IMG/VR virus record: IMGVR_UViG_3300022074_004529
Coordinates: 1-60,485 of that record
Origin: a virus
Length of the DNA: 60,485 bases
Direction: 5' to 3' (one strand)
This document shows, piece after piece, positions 32,780-41,902 of this stretch (positions within the stretch are counted from its first letter, which is position 1; each line of letters opens with the position of its first letter). Both the position numbers and the translations under genes were made by a program. The notes below the pieces were generated by a model. That model was not told where the DNA came from. It searched no databases and saw nothing but the letters and a program-made list of their open reading frames with translations.

Positions 32780-33532
32780 TTATACCGTCAATGCTGGAAG
32801 AATATAGTCATACTTGCCAATGCCTGTATCAATGCTAATCTGCAAAGCACCTCGCTTTGAGATCTGCATAACACAATGACCTGACATACCAAGTTTAAGG
32901 ATAGCAAGTACTTGTGTCAGTGGCCATGCATAACCTTCATTAAGTTCACCTTCAATGTTATGAGCAAATGTACGTTTACCTGTAAGCGATCCATCACTTG
33001 CACCTACTGTAATAATAAGATTGCTATCTTCAGTCTTTACTGTAAAGTTAGGCTCAATACCACCATAGATACCTGCAACTTGTGTAAGCTCACTTACCTT
33101 TGCCTTTGTGGGCTCAAATGTTACGTCCCAATCAGTGCCTTTGAACTTCACAGTTTGTAGTGTCTGTTCAATAATTTCTTTACTCATAAACCTATATTGG
33201 TCAGTGTTACCATCTACATCAGTAAACAACAAATGATCAGGTGTTTCAACACCATTACGTTCTCTGCCTACAACTGCGATTGATGCACTGTCTTCCTTAT
33301 AGTTAGGAAGATTAGTTACGCCTGCTAGGAAGCCAAGATTGCCTAGTCCAAACTCACCAGTGAATTCATTAATTGGATTGTGTAGGCTTGCCTTTACAAT
33401 AACTGTACGCTCAGTGTCCATAGCATCTAGTGTTGTTTCACTATCGCTACCAGTCACCTTAACGGCATTGATAAAGCCAAGACCTGCTGTCATACGTACA
33501 ATATCTTGTACTGCGTCTTTAACTGTACTCAT
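32780..33532 (-). CDS. gp45: DNA polymerase sliding clamp (T4 gp45-like)
   Basis: A 250-residue protein with ERTVIVKASLHNPINEFTGE, FGLGNLGFLAGVTNLP, and a C-terminal GHCVMQISKRGALQISIDTG, plus a repeated two-domain beta pattern. Length and order match T4-like clamps (about 220-230 residues), which ring DNA and hold the polymerase. It is expressed from its own strong promoter (33565-33593) with AAGGAG before the ATG. Confidence 0.75.
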   Translation of the reverse strand: MSTVKDAVQDIVRMTAGLGFINAVKVTGSDSETTLDAMDTERTVIVKASLHNPINEFTGEFGLGNLGFLAGVTNLPNYKEDSASIAVVGRERNGVETPDHLLFTDVDGNTDQYRFMSKEIIEQTLQTVKFKGTDWDVTFEPTKAKVSELTQVAGIYGGIEPNFTVKTEDSNLIITVGASDGSLTGKRTFAHNIEGELNEGYAWPLTQVLAILKLGMSGHCVMQISKRGALQISIDTGIGKYDYILPALTV

Positions 33533-33564
33533 ACTTAGAGTCTCCTTATGTTTTGATTATGTTA

Positions 33565-33593
33565 AGTATATGATTATATTTAGAAAATGTCAA
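33565..33593 (-). promoter_or_regulatory. Sigma-70-type promoter for the sliding clamp
   Basis: TTGACA (33593-33588), a 17-base spacer, then TATACT (33570-33565) on the minus strand, about 33 bases before the clamp ATG. The -35 overlaps the stop of the upstream radical SAM gene. Five to six bases at each hexamer match consensus. Confidence 0.8.
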
Positions 33594-34798
33594 GTATTTT
33601 CTGCCCAAATGGCCATAAAATTTGTGTTTCGTAATTCATCTAACCTGGCCATGTAAGTTAGAAATGTTTCGTAATGTTCTGCCACTGCCGGCATCCTTAA
33701 CTGTTGTATTAAAGCTCTAAAGTTATGTGCATCAAACCTACTCCAATGCCTATGCTCTAATCTTTCTGCTAGTTTATGTTTGTAATCCTCATTAGGATAA
33801 TGTTCTATTCTTAAATGATTGGGTCTGTAGAGCGGTAATCCTAACTTGTTTACATTAGAATCATAATTCTCATCTACCCAATCTAACCAGTCCTCAATAT
33901 TATGGATATTCATTAACTGTGGTACGTAACAAAATCCATGTCCTACTTTTGCTTCACGTAATAACTTTAAATTATCTGTAAACTTTTGCCAACTAATTGT
34001 TTTGCCTACACTAGGTCTTGCTATTGGATATAAGTCTTCTCCGTGTGCATCACAACTTATAACAAGTTTACAATTAAACTTCGCTAACTTATCTATAAAA
34101 GGTTCTATTAAACTTGCGTTTGTTATAACTTTTAATACTCCATTATAACGTTCTTTTTCCAGTCTGTCAAGTAAATATTTCACTTGTGGCATATAAAATG
34201 GTTCGCCTCCTGACAGATCTATTAGGTTAGCATTTATAAAGTGTTCCCAATTATCATCTATAAAACTAATAGGCAACTGTGCAACTGTTTCAACCATTGC
34301 TTGTTCATTAAGAGGCCTGTTTAAATAATTTACATCCGCATCTGTACTGCTTTTAAATACTCCGTTAAACTTTTCCCAATCTTTTAACCATCCTGTGCTT
34401 CTTGCTATATTGCACATTGGGCATTTCATATTACATGCATTGCTGAAGTCTACTTTTATTTTACGTATTCTTGTTGTTGCATGTTGTGCAAAGTCTTTGT
34501 AGTTAGTATATTTGTTTCCAGATAGCATTTCAATACTACCATCTTGATTATGGCTACTTCTAAAACTGTCGCCTATCTTATCTTCTCTATCCCAACACTT
34601 GTTACATATCCTATGTCGCTCACCGTTCTTAAATGTTTTACGTACATCTTGTAAGAAATTACTGTAAAATATTTCCGATAGTGAGGTACTATTTACATTA
34701 CCAACTGCCTTTTGTGTATCACAACAGATTAAAACTCTGCCGTCAGGACGAATAAACATTTCAGAAAATGGTATAGGACAATAAGTTTCTAGGTTCAT
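33590..34798 (-). CDS. Radical SAM protein with N-terminal cysteine domain
   Basis: A 402-residue protein with radical SAM motif CNMKCPMC near residue 120, LSGGEPFYMP, and an N-terminal VLICCDTQK...CNKCWDRED cluster. Start ATG at 34798 overlaps the upstream TGA as ATGA. It has the same architecture as 14904-16085 and the partial gene at 1-513. The two radical SAM genes here are directly coupled, so they may act on one substrate. Confidence 0.85.
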   Translation of the reverse strand: MNLETYCPIPFSEMFIRPDGRVLICCDTQKAVGNVNSTSLSEIFYSNFLQDVRKTFKNGERHRICNKCWDREDKIGDSFRSSHNQDGSIEMLSGNKYTNYKDFAQHATTRIRKIKVDFSNACNMKCPMCNIARSTGWLKDWEKFNGVFKSSTDADVNYLNRPLNEQAMVETVAQLPISFIDDNWEHFINANLIDLSGGEPFYMPQVKYLLDRLEKERYNGVLKVITNASLIEPFIDKLAKFNCKLVISCDAHGEDLYPIARPSVGKTISWQKFTDNLKLLREAKVGHGFCYVPQLMNIHNIEDWLDWVDENYDSNVNKLGLPLYRPNHLRIEHYPNEDYKHKLAERLEHRHWSRFDAHNFRALIQQLRMPAVAEHYETFLTYMARLDELRNTNFMAIWAENT

Positions 34799-35886
34799 GT
34801 AAATTGAGCTCCGAAAGGATCGAATTCTGTACCACACTTCTGGGCACAAACACCTAACTTACCGGACTTAATACTCTCAATTTTCCAACTACGTTTTATG
34901 TCTTCCATAATGCCAGATTCAAACACGCCTTCTATACCAAAGTACTTAGCGTTTATTGCATCTTTACCACCAGCTCTATCTATGAAATCCCATATTTGTT
35001 CAGCACGATAGTCTTCGTGCCACCATTTATACATACGACCTGCTGTCCAACAGCAAGGCAAAACAAGTCCTTCTGCTGTTACGAATACACTCATGTCTTT
35101 TAGAATCTTACAACTAATAGAGGCTTTATTGTAGTACTCCATCATACTACCATATGTCTTTTCAATCTCTTTCATCTTTGCTAATGCAAGGTTCTGATGC
35201 TCTGCCTTCTTAGGCTTTGCGAGCTTCTGTGTTTCTTTACCCTTGCGATTAACTGACTGATGTTCTGTCTTTGCTTCATGTGATGTACTTTTAATAAAAC
35301 GTCCTGTCTTCTTTTTCATAAAACGTTCTACACCCCACTCCTTAGCGAGCTGTTCAGCACGTTCTACATCACATTCACTGTGTTCAAATATTAAGTAATC
35401 CCATCTTGCTCTGCCACCTGCATTGATAAATGCTTTCATGTTACGCTCTACGAATTCCCAACGTACATTCTGCCTATACAAATGGTTTGTATTTTCTAAT
35501 CCATCAACACTGAATATTACACAACCCATTTTACCAATTGCTTTTGCAACATCAGCCCACCACTCTGCATCACGAGCACCTGCATTTGTATTCATGCTTA
35601 ACCAAATGTTAGGATTGCATTCTCTGAAATAACGGAATACTTCTAATGTATCTCTTGCACTAATAGGATCACCTAAGTTACCACACATATACATTGTCTT
35701 TAACTGCTTAATAAAATCAGGAGGGAAGATAACCATTATATCTTCAAGCGATAGTTCCTGTTCAGCACCTCTTATGTGTCTGTTAACCTCACCACCATTG
35801 TGATTACGATCACACATAGGACAGGCCGCATTACAACGCTGTGTAATTTCTAAATGCACTTCTTTAATGTCGCTTACTTTATACAT
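34795..35886 (-). CDS. Radical SAM protein with C-terminal SPASM-like cysteines
   Basis: A 363-residue protein with CNAACPMC near the N terminus, MYMCGNLGDP in place of GGEP, and C-terminal cysteines (SCKILKDMSVFV, LVLPCCWTAG, GVCAQKCGTEF) that could bind an auxiliary cluster. A charged lysine-rich insert lies near residue 220-240. The SPASM-type proteins often modify peptides, but others act on sugars; no precursor peptide was found. Confidence 0.85.
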   Translation of the reverse strand: MYKVSDIKEVHLEITQRCNAACPMCDRNHNGGEVNRHIRGAEQELSLEDIMVIFPPDFIKQLKTMYMCGNLGDPISARDTLEVFRYFRECNPNIWLSMNTNAGARDAEWWADVAKAIGKMGCVIFSVDGLENTNHLYRQNVRWEFVERNMKAFINAGGRARWDYLIFEHSECDVERAEQLAKEWGVERFMKKKTGRFIKSTSHEAKTEHQSVNRKGKETQKLAKPKKAEHQNLALAKMKEIEKTYGSMMEYYNKASISCKILKDMSVFVTAEGLVLPCCWTAGRMYKWWHEDYRAEQIWDFIDRAGGKDAINAKYFGIEGVFESGIMEDIKRSWKIESIKSGKLGVCAQKCGTEFDPFGAQFT

Positions 35887-36157
35887 CTAATACAAACTTT
35901 ACATCTTTGCCAGGACCTATTTCACTGGGCATACCACCATGCTCAAATACATAGTGCTTTATAACTGCTTTATACCATATATGACTATTGTGATGTGCTT
36001 CTTTGTTAAACTTATGAATACTATTATTGTCTGCAGGCATTGTGCTGATTGCTCTTGCCGCTTCTCGCTGTAGTTCTCTTGTCTTTAATGTGCCTAAGTA
36101 TTCATCAAACTCTGCAAATGTAAGTTCCCATAGTTCATCATCCATTTCATCTGTCAT
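35879..36157 (-). CDS. Hypothetical protein
   Basis: A 92-residue protein with an acidic helical N terminus (DELWELTFAEFDEYLGTLKT) and a histidine-rich middle (NKEAHHNSHIWYKAVIKHYV). No family is recognised. It overlaps the radical SAM gene by eight bases and is ATGA-coupled upstream. Confidence 0.5.
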   Translation of the reverse strand: MTDEMDDELWELTFAEFDEYLGTLKTRELQREAARAISTMPADNNSIHKFNKEAHHNSHIWYKAVIKHYVFEHGGMPSEIGPGKDVKFVLDV

Positions 36158-36414
36158 CTATGATCTCCATATATTGTTTCAACACCAGACAGTGTAACTA
36201 TCATTGCCTTACGTTCTACATGCCATACTATTTCTATTACACGTTGTCCTTTATCATTTGTATCAACACCATTTAAATCCCATTCAGTTCCGTAATGAAA
36301 GTCTTGTTTAGTAAGTTGATAGGTAAGGTGTGCCATTGCATCCATCACAGGAAAGTGCATACCTTGATGATGCTTGGTATGGTCAGTAACCACATGATGC
36401 GTAAGTCGTATCAT
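36154..36414 (-). CDS. Hypothetical protein
   Basis: An 86-residue protein with a histidine-rich start (LTHHVVTDHTKHHQGMHFP) and a beta-rich end (VIEIVWHVERKAMIVTLSG). No family is recognised; a metal site is possible. It is ATGA-coupled to the methyltransferase-like gene upstream. Confidence 0.5.
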   Translation of the reverse strand: MIRLTHHVVTDHTKHHQGMHFPVMDAMAHLTYQLTKQDFHYGTEWDLNGVDTNDKGQRVIEIVWHVERKAMIVTLSGVETIYGDHR

Positions 36415-37475
36415 TTTCTACCTATAAGCATGAAGCGATTATATAGATGTGTATCCAATGTGCCTTCATAATATATTTCTGACATAGGATATTTTGCCTT
36501 TGTGTCTTCAATATCTTTCATACAGTTTACATGCTGTTCATTACTAAAGTAATCGTTCTGATGTAATACTGTAAGTGTTCCTGCTGGTAAGTTTTCAAAC
36601 CATTCATTGTTCATGTGTTCACAACTTGTATTGATCACCAAGTTAATGTTACTCATATGTTTCCAACCAAAGTTATCATAAGCATTCTGTTTATCTTCTT
36701 GAGATATAATACCCTGTTGTAACTTCTCATCATTCTCAAAATGCCATTCTTTTATCTGTTGATCTCTACGTTCATTATCAATAAACTTCAGCTGATTGCC
36801 TTGCCATACAAGTTTGTTTACATCTGCTGTGTATGGAGTAAACTTTGTATCATCAAGTTCATCTGCATACAACCTTTTACATGGACCTACTACTGATTCA
36901 TCTACATCAATACTATAGATCTTATGTACATTAAACTGTTCGAATAGGAAGTGTGCAATAAAATTATACCAACCTCCATAGAATACTACATTGCCTATAG
37001 GCTCTGTGCCTATTACTTTTGCCAGTTCAGTTACCAACCAAATTTTACTACGTATCTGTCCTCTACTATAAAAGTCACCCAAGTTAGGAACGTCTAATTC
37101 CTGGTTTGCAAAGTAGGCCATAAACCTTGCTGTTCGTTGTATTAGAGATTCGTTAGGAATATACCATGCAAGGAATCCTATAAGACTACGTGCTTTAATA
37201 TCGTAATCTTCTAGCTCACTATGCATTGCAATATTAAAGAAGCTCTGTAACTTTGAGGACATCTCTTCTTTTTGTGCTTCAACGATACCACTTAGTTCTT
37301 TACGTGCATATTTCTTAGCCATATTAATTAATAGATCACGTTTCCTATACTTGTTATCGTGGTATAAAGCACGAAATATTAATTCAAAGTCATCATCATA
37401 TGCTTCTGTAAAACGAAAGTATTCGCTTAGTCCACATAACCAATGGTGTTGTTCTTGAAAATCAGAGGGCTTCAC
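36411..37475 (-). CDS. SAM-dependent methyltransferase-like protein, GTG start
   Basis: A 354-residue protein. The C-terminal half has a Rossmann pattern: NVVFYGGWYNFIAHFLF, KIYSIDVDESVVGPCKRL, FTPYTADVN, LVINTSCEHM and LPAGTLTVLHQNDYF. The N-terminal 160 residues are helical and unassigned. The start is GTG with AGGAG seven bases upstream, inside the end of the glycosyltransferase gene. Methyl transfer is likely from the fold; the substrate is unknown. Confidence 0.6.
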   Translation of the reverse strand: MKPSDFQEQHHWLCGLSEYFRFTEAYDDDFELIFRALYHDNKYRKRDLLINMAKKYARKELSGIVEAQKEEMSSKLQSFFNIAMHSELEDYDIKARSLIGFLAWYIPNESLIQRTARFMAYFANQELDVPNLGDFYSRGQIRSKIWLVTELAKVIGTEPIGNVVFYGGWYNFIAHFLFEQFNVHKIYSIDVDESVVGPCKRLYADELDDTKFTPYTADVNKLVWQGNQLKFIDNERRDQQIKEWHFENDEKLQQGIISQEDKQNAYDNFGWKHMSNINLVINTSCEHMNNEWFENLPAGTLTVLHQNDYFSNEQHVNCMKDIEDTKAKYPMSEIYYEGTLDTHLYNRFMLIGRK

Positions 37476-38166
37476 TAAATGTCTCCTTCAACCAATTCCA
37501 ATCGTTGATCCTACGTAAGGCTTCAACGTTGTTTTTATAATGGGTGCCAAAGTCTCTACCTTGTTGAGCTCCTAGTAAAGCATATTCGCCATACTTGCGA
37601 TTGTCTCCACGCTCACACCATACTTCTAATCTATAACTATCATCTGTCTGCTTGTTATGATCCACTATACCACTTGCTAATTTTGTACATTCACGAAATG
37701 CACTGCGCCAGGTATTAAATGGATCAGTATTAAATGCTGTAACATTACTTATCTCAAAAAGAGGTTTGAACTTAGCACCAATGCTTGTGGTCATGTCTAC
37801 TTTGAACTCTTTAACATCCAACAGGTTTCTTTTGGGAAACAACTTGACTGCACCATATCCATATATGAGATCATTAATAGGGTTATGACTACGATATGTA
37901 AACACACACTCTGTTTCTTTGACACCTGGGTAAGCCTCTTTAGTATTACTTGGTTCAAACTTAAATTGGAAGTTTGGTTGTATCCAAGCATCTGCATCAC
38001 ATACATAAAAATATTTAGTATTTGATTCTTCTGCACAGGCTTTATGTGCATTAAGTAATCCTTCTACACCATCAATACGTTTAGCATTTGGTGCAAAGGT
38101 TTGTAAGTGTGCAAAGTTCTCCTCTGCCTCTGGCTCACCAAACGTGAGCATGAAAACATCTAGCAT
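37462..38166 (-). CDS. Glycosyltransferase-like protein with DxD motif
   Basis: A 234-residue protein with YFYVCDADAW (D57-A-D59) as the metal/nucleotide-sugar motif and YGYGAVKLFPKRNLL as the acceptor loop, typical of small GT-A enzymes. The C-terminal end overlaps the methyltransferase start. It is coupled to the P-loop gene upstream (38160 overlap). Target glycan unknown. Confidence 0.6.
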   Translation of the reverse strand: MLDVFMLTFGEPEAEENFAHLQTFAPNAKRIDGVEGLLNAHKACAEESNTKYFYVCDADAWIQPNFQFKFEPSNTKEAYPGVKETECVFTYRSHNPINDLIYGYGAVKLFPKRNLLDVKEFKVDMTTSIGAKFKPLFEISNVTAFNTDPFNTWRSAFRECTKLASGIVDHNKQTDDSYRLEVWCERGDNRKYGEYALLGAQQGRDFGTHYKNNVEALRRINDWNWLKETFSEAL

Positions 38167-38792
38167 TTACTATCCTTTATTGCTTTCTTTACTTCGTTAT
38201 CTAACCAGTGTTCTTTAACTGGTGTTATATACTTCTTGTTCGCATCCTCTTTTAGGATACTATCTAGCTCTTGTTCCCACCAACATATAGGCCAGTTCAT
38301 CTCCTTTGCTAGGCTTTGCAAATATTTGTCTTTATACAAATACAATAGTTCCTGGCTAAGGAAGTTAGTAGGGTACATGTAGACTAGACTTTTCAACTTG
38401 TCAAGAGCTTGTGGTGTTGTGTGTTTACCTCTTACTCTTGTCTGTTGTGTTTCTAATATGTTCTGATCTCTACCAATTACTGCTAATTGTATTTCACAGT
38501 AATGACTTGCTTCACGAATAAACTCTCTGTAGTTAGGTATTGTTTGTTCGCCTTTATATACAAAAGGACAACTTATACTGGTTACATAATAATCTGATTG
38601 TGTCCAATCAACATCATGCAACATCTCAGGATCCTGCCAGCATTCATAAAATGGTTCATATTGATGGCCCTGCCAATATGTATAGAGCAAACTCTCCCAA
38701 CCATAAACTTCATCATGTAGGGCAAATATTTTACTAAACAAATGATTACCGGAACCCTGCGGTCCAGTCATAATCAGCATACGTTTTTTCAT
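38160..38792 (-). CDS. P-loop protein (kinase- or sulfotransferase-like)
   Basis: A 210-residue protein with a P-loop GPQGSGNHLFSKIFALH near residue 9, followed by EVYGWESLL and VIGRDQNI (R-x-x-x-I like a PAPS-binding strand). It is more like a sulfotransferase than a nucleoside kinase in its layout. First gene of a minus-strand run driven by the perfect promoter at 38828-38856. Confidence 0.5.
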   Translation of the reverse strand: MKKRMLIMTGPQGSGNHLFSKIFALHDEVYGWESLLYTYWQGHQYEPFYECWQDPEMLHDVDWTQSDYYVTSISCPFVYKGEQTIPNYREFIREASHYCEIQLAVIGRDQNILETQQTRVRGKHTTPQALDKLKSLVYMYPTNFLSQELLYLYKDKYLQSLAKEMNWPICWWEQELDSILKEDANKKYITPVKEHWLDNEVKKAIKDSKC

Positions 38793-38804
38793 GGAAATCC
38801 TAAG

Positions 38805-38812
38805 TATAAATA
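38805..38812 (+). promoter_or_regulatory. T4-late-type promoter box TATAAATA
   Basis: An exact match to the T4 late consensus on the plus strand, 38 bases before the ATG at 38850. It is the left part of an AAGTATA-N7-TATACTT inverted repeat (38803-38823). Confidence 0.6.
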
Positions 38813-38827
38813 ACTGTATACTTATTT

Positions 38828-38856
38828 ATTATATAGAAAAACTCCCGAAATGTCAA
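38828..38856 (-). promoter_or_regulatory. Perfect sigma-70-type promoter
   Basis: TTGACA (38856-38851), 17 bases, then TATAAT (38833-38828) on the minus strand. Its -35 box lies over the second base of the start codon of the divergent plus-strand gene, so the two are likely exclusive in time. It drives the 38160-38792 gene. Confidence 0.8.
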
Positions 38857-39806
38857 TAGAAAATCTCGAAAAATTCTTCGATTGGGCTCAGACCACAGGG
38901 CGAGCTCAGGTAATCTTTACACATGCAAGTAGTCTTGAACTGCGTAGCCTGCTTGATTGCACCACAATCAGTGGAAGAATGGGTGAAGTAATGGGAGGAT
39001 TCAGTCGCGACATAGATGCATTTAGAGAAATACCATTAGAAAAGCGAAGAGAACTTGCAACAACTCCTAGAGATAATTGGCGTGATGACGAGGATCTATA
39101 TTTAACATACAGAATGGCAAAGATATTATGGTTATTGTATGACATTAGAGATAAAGGCATTCAGCAACCAATGCAACTACAGGACTATGGTAGATTTTAT
39201 ACATGTCATCCAGGTGGTGATAAGAAAGTATCTGCTGTATTCATGCTTAATTTAGAACGTATTCCATTATTCTATATTTGGTATCCTGAAGTAAATCAAA
39301 GTCCTTGGCACTGGACAAGGAATCATGATGTAATAAAGTCTCCACAAGAACTAGCAGACAAGTTTGAAAATGCAGATCATCCCACATTTAATTGGCACTA
39401 TGATGAGCCAGTATTTACAAAAGGAGACGATGGTTACAGTTATCAGAATCCACAAATGGAACCCTGGGCAAGAGGCATGGCATTAATGTTACGTAAAAGC
39501 CAAAAATATACAAGTAATCCAGATAAATTTAGACTACAACTTCCTACGTTTAGTTATGTTGATGCTGTACACAGAGTAGCAATGGAACAACAAGCAAAGC
39601 GTTTAGTAGGACAACTTATATTCAAAGGAGATAAATTTCTCATGGGAGAATATATGTTTACACGTAAAGCAGATGGTTGGCTGTTTGAAGGATACGACCA
39701 TTTCCCTAGAAGTTTGGTTGACACTGACTATAAAACAGATCCCACAAAAGAAAGAATGATACAAAATACAAGAGGGAATATTAGTTCGTTTAGGAAAGAC
39801 TTATGA
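38850..39806 (+). CDS. Hypothetical protein
   Basis: A 318-residue protein with no family I can name. Features: HASSLELRSLLD, CHPGGDKKVSAVFMLNL, a tryptophan/histidine-rich WYPEVNQSPWHWTRNHD and YVDAVHRVAMEQQAK. It is the first gene of the plus-strand run and overlaps the radical SAM gene as ATGA. A late-promoter box lies upstream. Confidence 0.6.
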   Translation: MSIENLEKFFDWAQTTGRAQVIFTHASSLELRSLLDCTTISGRMGEVMGGFSRDIDAFREIPLEKRRELATTPRDNWRDDEDLYLTYRMAKILWLLYDIRDKGIQQPMQLQDYGRFYTCHPGGDKKVSAVFMLNLERIPLFYIWYPEVNQSPWHWTRNHDVIKSPQELADKFENADHPTFNWHYDEPVFTKGDDGYSYQNPQMEPWARGMALMLRKSQKYTSNPDKFRLQLPTFSYVDAVHRVAMEQQAKRLVGQLIFKGDKFLMGEYMFTRKADGWLFEGYDHFPRSLVDTDYKTDPTKERMIQNTRGNISSFRKDL

Positions 39807-40663
39807 GTGATATGAATGTACATATAGCGTATCGTCGTGAACGCTATACAGAAGCAGACATAACAAACCCACAACTATTAGGACTAGCAACTGTAGAAAT
39901 TAACCCAACAGAGCTATGCAACAGAACTTGTAGTTTTTGTCCACGTTCTGATCCAGACATTTATCCTAATCGCAAGTTACATATGACTGTGGATATTGCA
40001 GACAAACTTAGTACACAACTATACAACGCAAATTTTACAGGTGATATACATATTACAGGGTGGGGAGAGCCTCTATTAAATCCAGACATTCTAGAAATAA
40101 TAAGTAAATTTAGCAGGTATTTTTTTACTGAAATGATAAGCAATGGCGATCGGTTACTGAGTAAAAGAATATCACATAAGGATTTGACTTCATATGGTTT
40201 ACATAGTATTATAGTAGACTGTTACGATAATGAACAACAGACTATGGCAATGGAAACATTGCTATCTGACTTTGAGGGTAAGCAACGTATAAGAAGCAAT
40301 TACGACACAGGCAATGCAAACTTGTTGCAACTATACAACTTTAACAATCGAGGTGGGACGTTAGGTGCAGTCAAGTCTATGCAAAGACAGTGCTGGATGC
40401 CAATGTACAAAGCATTTGTTGATTGGGACGGCGGGGTTGGATTATGCTGTAATGACTGGGCAAGAAAACAGAAAGACTTTGGTAATATAAACACTGATAC
40501 CTTTAGTAATATATGGATGTCAGATGAATTTAAATATGTACGCAAACAACTATTAGAAGCAAATAGAAAAGACCTATCAGCATGTAGTGGCTGTAATACA
40601 AATGGTTGTAAAAGCGGAGAAGGGAGCGCCAAACTTTGGCATGAGAATTTATATAGGATATGA
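39803..40663 (+). CDS. Radical SAM protein with SPASM-like C terminus
   Basis: A 286-residue protein with CNRTCSFC near residue 37, ITGWGEPLLNP, and C-terminal GLCCNDWAR plus CSGCNTNGC as an auxiliary cluster site. The chain is short for a radical SAM/SPASM enzyme. It is followed by a GT8-like glycosyltransferase whose start lies inside its last 23 bases, hinting at a shared pathway. Confidence 0.85.
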   Translation: MSDMNVHIAYRRERYTEADITNPQLLGLATVEINPTELCNRTCSFCPRSDPDIYPNRKLHMTVDIADKLSTQLYNANFTGDIHITGWGEPLLNPDILEIISKFSRYFFTEMISNGDRLLSKRISHKDLTSYGLHSIIVDCYDNEQQTMAMETLLSDFEGKQRIRSNYDTGNANLLQLYNFNNRGGTLGAVKSMQRQCWMPMYKAFVDWDGGVGLCCNDWARKQKDFGNINTDTFSNIWMSDEFKYVRKQLLEANRKDLSACSGCNTNGCKSGEGSAKLWHENLYRI

Positions 40664-41345
40664 TCCAGAACAAGAAGACGCTAGTAAAGTTTGTGAATAT
40701 AGTATTCATAAACATGCTAAGGTAGATGTAGACATTGTACATCTAAAAACTGATGAACTGCGTGAGCAAGGATTATATTGGCGCAATGATACAGGCAGTA
40801 CAGATTTTTCCTATAGTCGTTTCCTAATACCACATTTGGAAGGCTACAATGGCTGGGCTATATTTGTTGATTCAGACTTTGTATTCACAAAAGATATATG
40901 TACGCTGGGTGATGATCTGGCACAAACTCCTAACGCTGATATGATGAGCTGTTTTGTAATAAGACATGCACCTTATGTTCCTAAACAGGAAACAAAATTT
41001 TATGGTAGAAAGCAGGAACAACTACCTATGAAGAACTGGAGTAGCCTTATGTTCTATAACTGCGGACATGAACATACTAGAAAACTAACACCAATGTTAG
41101 TCAATAACCAATCACCTAAGTTCTTACATAGATTTGAATGGACACAGGATCATCTAATAGGCATGATGGATGTTCGTTGGAATTGGCTTGTAGGTGAATA
41201 TGGCATATGCCAAGGCTCTCCTTGGGGATTACACTTTACAAATGGTGGCCCATTTAATAATGAATGGGGACAGGACTATGAAGATGTTTGGTTAGAATAC
41301 TTTAATGAAATGACAGGATTGGATTACAAAACGGATAATGCATAA
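40641..41345 (+). CDS. GT8-like glycosyltransferase
   Basis: A 234-residue protein starting MRIYIGYDPEQED, with DxD in AIFVDSDFVF (D77-S-D79), a conserved N-x-G at LMFYNCGHEH and a C-terminal LHFTNGGPF. It is similar to glycogenin-type GT-A enzymes. The earlier in-frame start would run far into the radical SAM gene, so ATG at 40641 is chosen. Donor and acceptor unknown. Confidence 0.7.
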   Translation: MRIYIGYDPEQEDASKVCEYSIHKHAKVDVDIVHLKTDELREQGLYWRNDTGSTDFSYSRFLIPHLEGYNGWAIFVDSDFVFTKDICTLGDDLAQTPNADMMSCFVIRHAPYVPKQETKFYGRKQEQLPMKNWSSLMFYNCGHEHTRKLTPMLVNNQSPKFLHRFEWTQDHLIGMMDVRWNWLVGEYGICQGSPWGLHFTNGGPFNNEWGQDYEDVWLEYFNEMTGLDYKTDNA

Positions 41346-41374
41346 TCTATATACATACAATTTGACTGAGTCTT

Positions 41375-41382
41375 AATAAATA
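41375..41382 (+). promoter_or_regulatory. T4-late-type promoter box with G-rich leader
   Basis: AATAAATA on the plus strand, 27 bases before the ATG at 41410. The leader between them has CGGGGG at 41396-41401. The same late-box plus G-run layout is found before the genes at 50179 and, with variations, 48943 and 47430. Confidence 0.5.
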
Positions 41383-41409
41383 CCGATATAACTGTCGGGG
41401 GATAGAAAC

Positions 41410-41688
41410 ATGGAGTTTCTTGGTTTTATTGGAGACGTAGGTTTCCCAATAGCTAGTGCTATCGGCGCTGGCTTTTTTATTTTTACAACGCTGAAGTTTA
41501 TACTTGGAAGCGTTACTGTACAAGTAGGAACGATCAATAATATGATTCATAGTTTAGACAATCGTGTACAAACAATGAACAATGATCTAGTTAAAATAGA
41601 TGCACTAATGTCGTATGCATTAGGAGTAAAACCTAACACAGACAGAATAGCCGCAAACGAAGGCAAAGCGGACGCAAGGAGAGACTAA
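41410..41688 (+). CDS. Small membrane protein with coiled-coil
   Basis: A 92-residue protein: one transmembrane helix near residues 11-32 (FPIASAIGAGFFIFTTLKFI) followed by a coiled coil (INNMIHSLDNRVQTMNNDLV). A topological relative is two genes downstream (41889-42224), which has the same FPIxAAxG start to its helix. Possibly an inner-membrane spanin- or holin-like part, or an envelope sensor; unknown. Confidence 0.6.
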   Translation: MEFLGFIGDVGFPIASAIGAGFFIFTTLKFILGSVTVQVGTINNMIHSLDNRVQTMNNDLVKIDALMSYALGVKPNTDRIAANEGKADARRD

Positions 41689-41689
41689 T

Positions 41690-41902
41690 ATGATGTGGGT
41701 AGATTATACAATTGACAGCATACCAGGTGGCAAAGGCTTTAAAGTCAAAGGTGACTGGGAAGGCGAAGTAATGGGTAAACAAAGCGATGGTACTGATAAA
41801 GACCATTGGCTATACAAACCAGGAGATCGCTTCATAGTAAACGAAGCAGGGTGGCTAATTAGATGCAACCCAGAAGATATTGAAAAAGATGGAACTAACT
41901 AG
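41690..41902 (+). CDS. Hypothetical small protein
   Basis: A 70-residue soluble protein, MMWVDYTIDSIPGGKGFKVK start, beta-rich with a C-terminal GWLIRCNPEDIEKD. No family is recognised. It is one base downstream of the membrane gene and overlaps the next start by 14 bases. Confidence 0.5.
   Translation: MMWVDYTIDSIPGGKGFKVKGDWEGEVMGKQSDGTDKDHWLYKPGDRFIVNEAGWLIRCNPEDIEKDGTN

Noticed and set aside
34142-34170. Perfect TTGACA-N17-TATAAT inside the radical SAM gene at 33590-34798
   Set aside because: It is deep inside the gene, more than 500 bases before the next gene, and that gene has its own promoter. Probably chance in AT-rich coding DNA.
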